From JBGTKH01 sp041744735 (GTDB taxonomy: Bacteria > Planctomycetota > Planctomycetia > Pirellulales > Pirellulaceae), in assembly GCA_041744735.1 (NCBI GenBank), contig JBGTKH010000447.1, forward strand, positions 1 through 10,585: 10,585 nucleotides of DNA. The letters run 5' to 3'. Below, piece by piece: positions 7,051-10,585 of the stretch. The translations under genes and the position numbers were made by a program. How positions within the stretch are numbered: position 1 is the stretch's first letter; each line of letters begins with the position of its first letter. The notes below the pieces were generated by a model. It made no database searches. It was not told the origin of the DNA and saw only the letters and a list, made by a program, of their open reading frames with translations.

Positions 7051-7539
7051 ATGAACGTGGACAAGATCCTCGATATTTTCAATCGGCATCAGGTGTCGTA
7101 TCTGTTGCTAGGCGGGATGAACTTTCTGCTGCGCCACGCTCCGATCATCACCTACGACGTCGATCTGTGGATCGAAGACACGGACGAGAATCGCGGCCGT
7201 TGTGAAAACGCCTTGGCCGAGTTAAGCGCCGAATGGGGGCGGACGGAACACGACTGGAAACCCGTTGCGTCGAAGCCCGCGGGTTGGCTCGGCCAACAGC
7301 CCGTCTTCTGTCTCACAAGCCCGGACGGCGCGATTGACATATTTCGGTACGTCAAAGGCCTCGGCGATTGGCCAGCGTCATTCAAAACCGCGAATTGCGA
7401 ACAGACGGCGGCCGGCATCGCCTACTTTGGACTCTCGGACGACGACATGCTACGATGCCAGTATGCGTTGGACGAGAGTCAGCGCAAGGTAGACCGCATT
7501 GCGACGCTCGAAGCGGCCTTAAAGAACAAGAAGAATTAA
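7051..7539 (+). CDS. Small nucleotidyltransferase-fold protein (DUF6036/MNT-like)
   Basis: A 162-residue protein beginning at an ATG with GAGG (7040-7043) upstream. It has the features of a minimal polymerase-beta-type nucleotidyltransferase: SYLLLGGMNFLLRHAPIITYDVDLWI (residues 16-41), with the Gly-Gly pair at 21-22, metal-binding Asp36 and Asp38, and a third acidic position at Asp96 in SPDGAIDIFRYVKG. The end, FGLSDDDMLRCQYALDESQRKVDRIATLEAAL (126-157), matches the closing 'LxxxDLLRxKxAxxRxKDxxDIxxL' helix pair of such proteins. All catalytic Asp positions are kept, so it could be active. Related families include DUF6036 and AbiEii/MNT-type toxins and antitoxins that transfer nucleotides to RNA or protein. 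The coupled small gene 1 bp downstream suggests a two-gene module. The exact subfamily and target are inferred. Confidence 0.8.
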   Translation: MNVDKILDIFNRHQVSYLLLGGMNFLLRHAPIITYDVDLWIEDTDENRGRCENALAELSAEWGRTEHDWKPVASKPAGWLGQQPVFCLTSPDGAIDIFRYVKGLGDWPASFKTANCEQTAAGIAYFGLSDDDMLRCQYALDESQRKVDRIATLEAALKNKKN

Positions 7540-7540
7540 A

Positions 7541-7744
7541 GTGAATACGGACGAACTCAAGCAGCAAGAGGAAGCTCGCCGCGAAAAGTGCTGGGACCCA
7601 CTGCAGCGTTGGCAAGTGCTGCAAAAAACGATCACGTGGGCGGAATCCCAGCACACGGTGCGTCGCAACACGCCCGCTGCCTGTTTGCAAGAGCAGGCGC
7701 GGAAACTTGCTCAACTCGCGCCCGAAAATCCGTGGTCGTCCTGA
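7541..7744 (+). CDS. 67-residue helical protein coupled to the nucleotidyltransferase gene
   Basis: The gene begins at GTG 7541, only one base after the TAA of the nucleotidyltransferase gene, so translation is probably coupled; its own ribosome site is weak (AAGAAG at about 7527-7534). The protein is hydrophilic and predicted helical: Glu/Gln/Arg-rich start, then WDPLQRWQVLQKTITWAE (residues 18-35, with four Trp across the protein at 18, 24, 33 and 65) and a basic RRNTPAACLQEQARKL segment (41-56). It has no signal or membrane segment and I cannot assign a named family. The last five codons and stop (NPWSS-stop) fall inside a dispersed repeat at 7728-7752. Position and size suggest an antitoxin or accessory subunit of the upstream enzyme, an inference from layout only. 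Confidence 0.65.
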   Translation: MNTDELKQQEEARREKCWDPLQRWQVLQKTITWAESQHTVRRNTPAACLQEQARKLAQLAPENPWSS

Positions 7745-7752
7745 ATCCGTGG
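7728..7752 (+). repeat. Dispersed 25-bp repeat, copy 1 (ATCCGTGG...ATCCGTGG)
   Basis: This copy matches the repeat at 8997-9021 in 23 of 25 positions. Each unit has ATCCGTGG at one end and GAATCCGTGG at the other, around a variable 5-nt centre. Here it forms the end of the 67-codon gene and supplies its TGA stop (7742-7744). No inverted partner is seen next to it. Confidence 0.7.
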
Positions 7753-7760
7753 CGAGAATG

Positions 7761-7774
7761 ACGTTCATGAACGT
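7761..7774. promoter_or_regulatory. Perfect 14-bp palindrome, possible operator
   Basis: ACGTTCATGAACGT equals its own reverse complement. It lies about 105 bp upstream of the oxidoreductase ATG, in the 134-bp gap after the small gene, where a dimeric regulator could act. No regulator gene is adjacent, and a single palindrome of this length may be chance. Confidence 0.3.
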
Positions 7775-7864
7775 TTTACTCGTGGATTTGAATCAAGATA
7801 TAACGCTACGGCAATTATGGCACGTCGGTCTGCAATTGGTTAGCATGGAGCGCACCAACTTCAC

Positions 7865-7870
7865 GAGGAG
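7865..7870 (+). promoter_or_regulatory. Ribosome binding site deciding the oxidoreductase start
   Basis: GAGGAG is 8 nt before ATG 7879 and 5 nt before the in-frame GTG 7876. The spacing favours ATG 7879; the two choices differ by one residue. The ATG at 7874 in another frame is followed at once by TGA. Confidence 0.6.
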
Positions 7871-7878
7871 CCGATGTG

Positions 7879-8961
7879 ATGCAACGACGCAGATTTCTAC
7901 AGACAACGAGTGGTGCCGCACTGGCGTTTTCTCTTCATGCCACCGCGGGGTTAGTGCCAGGCACCGAATCGTCGGCCAGAATTAAAGTCGGCCAGATCGG
8001 CACCGCTCACGCACACGCGTCCGGAAAAATGGATGCGATGCGAAAGTTCGCCGATCTCTACGAAGTCCTGGGGATTGTTGAATCGGATGACAAGCGGCGA
8101 ATGGCTCTGCAGAACAGTTCAACCTATCGCGGCGTGAAATGGATGAGCGAAGAGGAGTTGCTCGGAACTAAGGGATTGCAAGCCGTCGCCGTCGAGACCG
8201 AAGTGCGCGAGTTGGTTCCGACCGCCGCTCGCTGTGTGGCCGCCGGATTGCACGTGCATTTGGACAAGCCCGCGGGCGAATCGCTGCCGCAGTTTAAGAA
8301 GCTGCTCGACGACGCCACACGCCGCGGCCGAGTGATTCAGATGGGCTACATGTTCCGTTACAACCCGGCGTTTCAATTTCTGTTTCGCGCCGTGAAGGAA
8401 GGTTGGCTGGGCAATGTGTTTGAAGCTCACGGCGTGATCAGCAAAACGGTCGACGACGCCTCGCGCCGAAATCTGGCCGAGTACGCCGGTGGATCGATGT
8501 TCGAGTTGGGCTGTCACCTGATCGACGCGCTGGTCGCAGTGCTGGACAAGCCGGAAAAAGTGACGCCGTACGTTCGCCGCACGCGCGCCGATAAGGACGA
8601 CTTGGCGGACAATCAACTGGCCGTGTTCGAGTACCCGCGGGCGACCGCGACGATTCGCAGTGCGCTGGTCGAAGTCGACGGCAACCGCCGCCGTCAGTTC
8701 GTCGTCTGCGGCGACAAAGGCACAATCGACATCCGCCCGCTGGAACCGCCGCGTCTGACTTTGACTCTGGCCGAACCGTGCGGCGATTTTGCCAAAGGGA
8801 CACACGAAGTGGAACTGCCGAAAATGACCGGCCGCTATGACGGCGACTTTATTGATCTCGCGCGCATCATTCGCCGCGAGAAACCGCACGACTATCCGCC
8901 CGCGCATGACTTGGCCGTGCAACAAGCGGTGCTTGAAGCCAGCGGCCTGCCGCTGGGCTAG
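7879..8961 (+). CDS. Tat-exported Gfo/Idh/MocA family oxidoreductase
   Basis: A 360-residue protein counted from ATG 7879. A Tat signal (QRRRFLQTTSGAALAFSL, residues 2-19) precedes a Rossmann domain that starts at IKVGQIGTAHAHASGKM (35-51). The NAD(P)-binding loop there is IGTAHAHA rather than the canonical GxGxxG. The conserved catalytic-domain motif is HLDKPAGESL (127-136), with Lys130 matching the Lys of the family's E/D-K-P motif. GGSMFELGCHLIDALV (204-219) places His213 at the usual catalytic histidine position. The end LEASGLPLG is complete for the family. Such proteins oxidise or isomerise sugars and polyols; planctomycetes export many through Tat with cofactor pre-bound. The substrate is unknown. 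It is separated by 134 bp from the upstream module and probably has its own promoter. Confidence 0.92.
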   Translation: MQRRRFLQTTSGAALAFSLHATAGLVPGTESSARIKVGQIGTAHAHASGKMDAMRKFADLYEVLGIVESDDKRRMALQNSSTYRGVKWMSEEELLGTKGLQAVAVETEVRELVPTAARCVAAGLHVHLDKPAGESLPQFKKLLDDATRRGRVIQMGYMFRYNPAFQFLFRAVKEGWLGNVFEAHGVISKTVDDASRRNLAEYAGGSMFELGCHLIDALVAVLDKPEKVTPYVRRTRADKDDLADNQLAVFEYPRATATIRSALVEVDGNRRRQFVVCGDKGTIDIRPLEPPRLTLTLAEPCGDFAKGTHEVELPKMTGRYDGDFIDLARIIRREKPHDYPPAHDLAVQQAVLEASGLPLG

Positions 8962-8996
8962 GTAACTTCGATAACTAACCGTCGATCGCGCCATCC

Positions 8997-9067
8997 ATCC
9001 GTGGCCGACCTGAATCCGTGGGACTAACTATTCCTGTTCTCCCCACGGATTCAGGGCGGCCACGGAT
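8997..9067. repeat. Inverted repeat between convergent genes (copies 2 and 3 of the 25-bp repeat), possible bidirectional terminator
   Basis: Arms 8997-9022 and 9042-9067 are reverse complements over 26 bp with one mismatch, around a 19-nt loop (9023-9041). The stop codons of the two facing genes lie at 8961 (plus) and 9051 (minus), so the hairpin is well placed to end both transcripts, although no clear T-run follows either arm. The right arm overlaps the last codons of the comEC-like gene and encodes its NPWPP-stop end. Each arm is the same unit as the repeat at 7728-7752. Confidence 0.75.
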
Positions 9068-10585
9068 TGTGGCGCCATGATTTGACAGTCAACGCGTTTG
9101 GCGTGATCGTGACTCGCACGGCGCCGTCTTCCTCGGTGTGAAAGACTTCCGCCCCGGCATTGCGGAAGGCTGCCTTCACGGCATCTAGATTGCGGCCGTG
9201 TCCACCGCTGATAATGACAAATTCAGGTGTCGACCACGCGGCAAAACCTTGCGGGTTACTTCTTGCGCTGCCATGGTGTGGAGCCATCGCAACATCAGAA
9301 TCCAGCGGCGCCTCGGCGAGCACATCTTCCAAGCCCGGAGTCTCCAAATCGCCGGGCAACAGAATCCTGCGGCCGTCGTAGTCGATTTGGAGGACGATGG
9401 AATTTGCGTTATCACTTCCGATGACGCCGCGTCGCGGCGGATGCAGCAACTCGATGTGAACCGAGTCGCCGGCTTGCAGCCGGTCTCCTGACCAAACCTC
9501 GACAATCGGTACGCCCGCGGACTCGATGGATTCGCGCAGTTTTTCGAGCGCCGGCGTACTGCTGTCGAACATCAGCGGCGAAACATATACAACGCCGGCC
9601 GAAACTCGTTCCAGCAACTCCGGCAGCGCGTTGTAATGATCTGCGTCGGCATGTGAGATCACAACGGCATCGACGTGCGTAATTCCGCGCGACCATAAGA
9701 ATCCGGCGATCGACCGAGCCGGCACGGCGGGTGGCCCCATGCTGCCAGCATCGTACAGCAGCGTGCGGCCGTCCGGCAGTTCGACAACGACGCTCGTCCC
9801 GTGTCCAACGGCCAGAAACGTGCAAGCCAGTTGTTGATTGTTACTCGACGGCGACCATGACGAGTTAGGATACGACGCGCCGAGCGCGACCGCCAAACTA
9901 AGCGTCAGGGCGGCCACACACCAACGCCGCGGCGGCCGGAACTTGGGAAACGCGATACAGAGTGCGAGGCCCGCATAGAACGCCAATACGAACCACAGCG
10001 GCGGGCCGGGCGCCCACAAGTAGCCCCCGGACAGTCCCTGTCCCCATTCAATCAACGATTCGATGCACGTCAAACTTGTGCCGCAGATCCAACCGCAGAT
10101 CGCTCCGGCCGGCGGCAGCCAACCAAGGATCAGCACGCCAAAGCCAGAGAACAGCGCGACGGCAATCGGAATCCAGAGCAGCGGATTCAGTAACACCGCG
10201 ACAGGCGAAAACAAATGAAAGCGGTACATCACCAGCGGCAAGGCCACCAGCCAAATCAGTGCACTTGTCAACCACAATCGCCAGAACCAACCAGCGATGT
10301 TGAGCAGCACGCGCAACGGCCACGGGCGGGACTGTACGATCAGACGCTTTAGCGGATCGTCGGGCTCTTTGGGGACGAGCAGCGGACCGCAACACGCCAG
10401 CGTGGCCACCGCCAGAAACGACAGTTGCGTGCCCGTCTGGAACAACTCTGCGGGGCTCCACAACAGCACCACGATCGCTGCCGCGGCCAATGAGTTGAAC
10501 GACAACGCGCGGCGTCCCATCATCCGCGCCGCACAAACAATCAAGATCAGGATTGTCGCGCGCAGCACCGGCGGCCGCGCGTCGG
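9051..10585 (-). CDS. comEC: ComEC/Rec2 family DNA-uptake protein (5' end beyond window)
   Basis: The frame is open to the right edge and the last visible residues (RPPVLRAT) match the conserved ComEC 'PSxxRA' motif, so the gene continues outside; about 510 residues are seen of a family usually 700-850 long. Numbering from the GTG codon at 10568, the competence domain has several membrane segments between about 1 and 235. It includes GTQLSFLAVATLA (46-58). A metallo-beta-lactamase-like domain follows from about 247: LLYDAGS (270-276), SHADADHYNALPEL (305-318, metal-ligand motif HxDxDH), LLPGDLE (403-409) and APHHGS (429-434). The entry motif reads FLAVGHGTSV (251-260) where most members have VGQGDA. 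ComEC forms the inner-membrane channel for single-stranded DNA in natural transformation, and the soluble domain may degrade the other strand. It faces the oxidoreductase gene across the inverted repeat. Confidence 0.92.
   Translation of the reverse strand, partial: DARPPVLRATILILIVCAARMMGRRALSFNSLAAAAIVVLLWSPAELFQTGTQLSFLAVATLACCGPLLVPKEPDDPLKRLIVQSRPWPLRVLLNIAGWFWRLWLTSALIWLVALPLVMYRFHLFSPVAVLLNPLLWIPIAVALFSGFGVLILGWLPPAGAICGWICGTSLTCIESLIEWGQGLSGGYLWAPGPPLWFVLAFYAGLALCIAFPKFRPPRRWCVAALTLSLAVALGASYPNSSWSPSSNNQQLACTFLAVGHGTSVVVELPDGRTLLYDAGSMGPPAVPARSIAGFLWSRGITHVDAVVISHADADHYNALPELLERVSAGVVYVSPLMFDSSTPALEKLRESIESAGVPIVEVWSGDRLQAGDSVHIELLHPPRRGVIGSDNANSIVLQIDYDGRRILLPGDLETPGLEDVLAEAPLDSDVAMAPHHGSARSNPQGFAAWSTPEFVIISGGHGRNLDAVKAAFRNAGAEVFHTEEDGAVRVTITPNALTVKSWRHNPWPP

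Noticed and set aside
7707..7985. 92-codon plus-strand frame overlapping the end of the small gene and the start of the oxidoreductase
   Set aside because: It spans two better genes in another frame and has no motif or ribosome site.
8119..8994. 291-codon open frame antisense to the oxidoreductase gene
   Set aside because: It lies almost wholly opposite a clear Gfo/Idh/MocA gene; long antisense frames are expected in GC-rich DNA with this codon use, and its protein has no recognisable motif.

Overview
The window looks like a chromosomal segment from a planctomycete, most likely of the Pirellulales type. The evidence is the gene mix: a DUF1501 secreted protein, twin-arginine-exported SMP-30 and Gfo/Idh/MocA proteins, a Uma2 family protein, a DUF4058-like protein, and a glutamyl-tRNA synthetase with an extra block behind its KLSKR loop. 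The DNA is GC-rich by eye and genes are loosely packed on both strands. This placement rests on family knowledge, not on a database search. I see no rRNA, tRNA, CRISPR array, phage gene or transposase gene.

Layout. Positions 1-3664 hold four minus-strand genes. In transcription order these are an exported SMP-30/gluconolactonase-like six-bladed propeller (2600-3664), a Uma2 family protein (1798-2487), a DUF4058-like protein (1034-1765) and the first 290 codons of a DUF1501 protein that runs off the left edge (1-870). The Uma2 and DUF4058-like genes are 32 bp apart and probably share a transcript. Both appear to belong to the PD-(D/E)XK-like fold group. Positions 3665-4080 are a divergent intergenic region that carries a 132-bp element with 19-bp terminal inverted repeats, resembling a MITE.

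The plus strand then carries a six-helix membrane protein of unknown function with a long charged tail (4081-5259), gltX (5351-6913), a large nested palindromic repeat, a small nucleotidyltransferase-like gene (7051-7539), a coupled 67-codon gene (7541-7744) and a Tat-exported Gfo/Idh/MocA oxidoreductase (7879-8961). The right end is a minus-strand ComEC/Rec2 family DNA-uptake protein, cut by the window edge (9051-10585).

How the parts relate. gltX is the only clear housekeeping gene. DUF1501, SMP-30 and Gfo/Idh/MocA are exported proteins of the kind planctomycetes carry in large numbers for sugar and polysaccharide metabolism. They do not form one operon here. The two points most worth following are the two-gene nucleotidyltransferase module at 7051-7744, which has the layout of a toxin-antitoxin-like pair, and three families of short inverted or palindromic repeats. 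One of those repeats supplies the final codons and stop codon of two unrelated genes, both ending Asn-Pro-Trp-x-x-stop.
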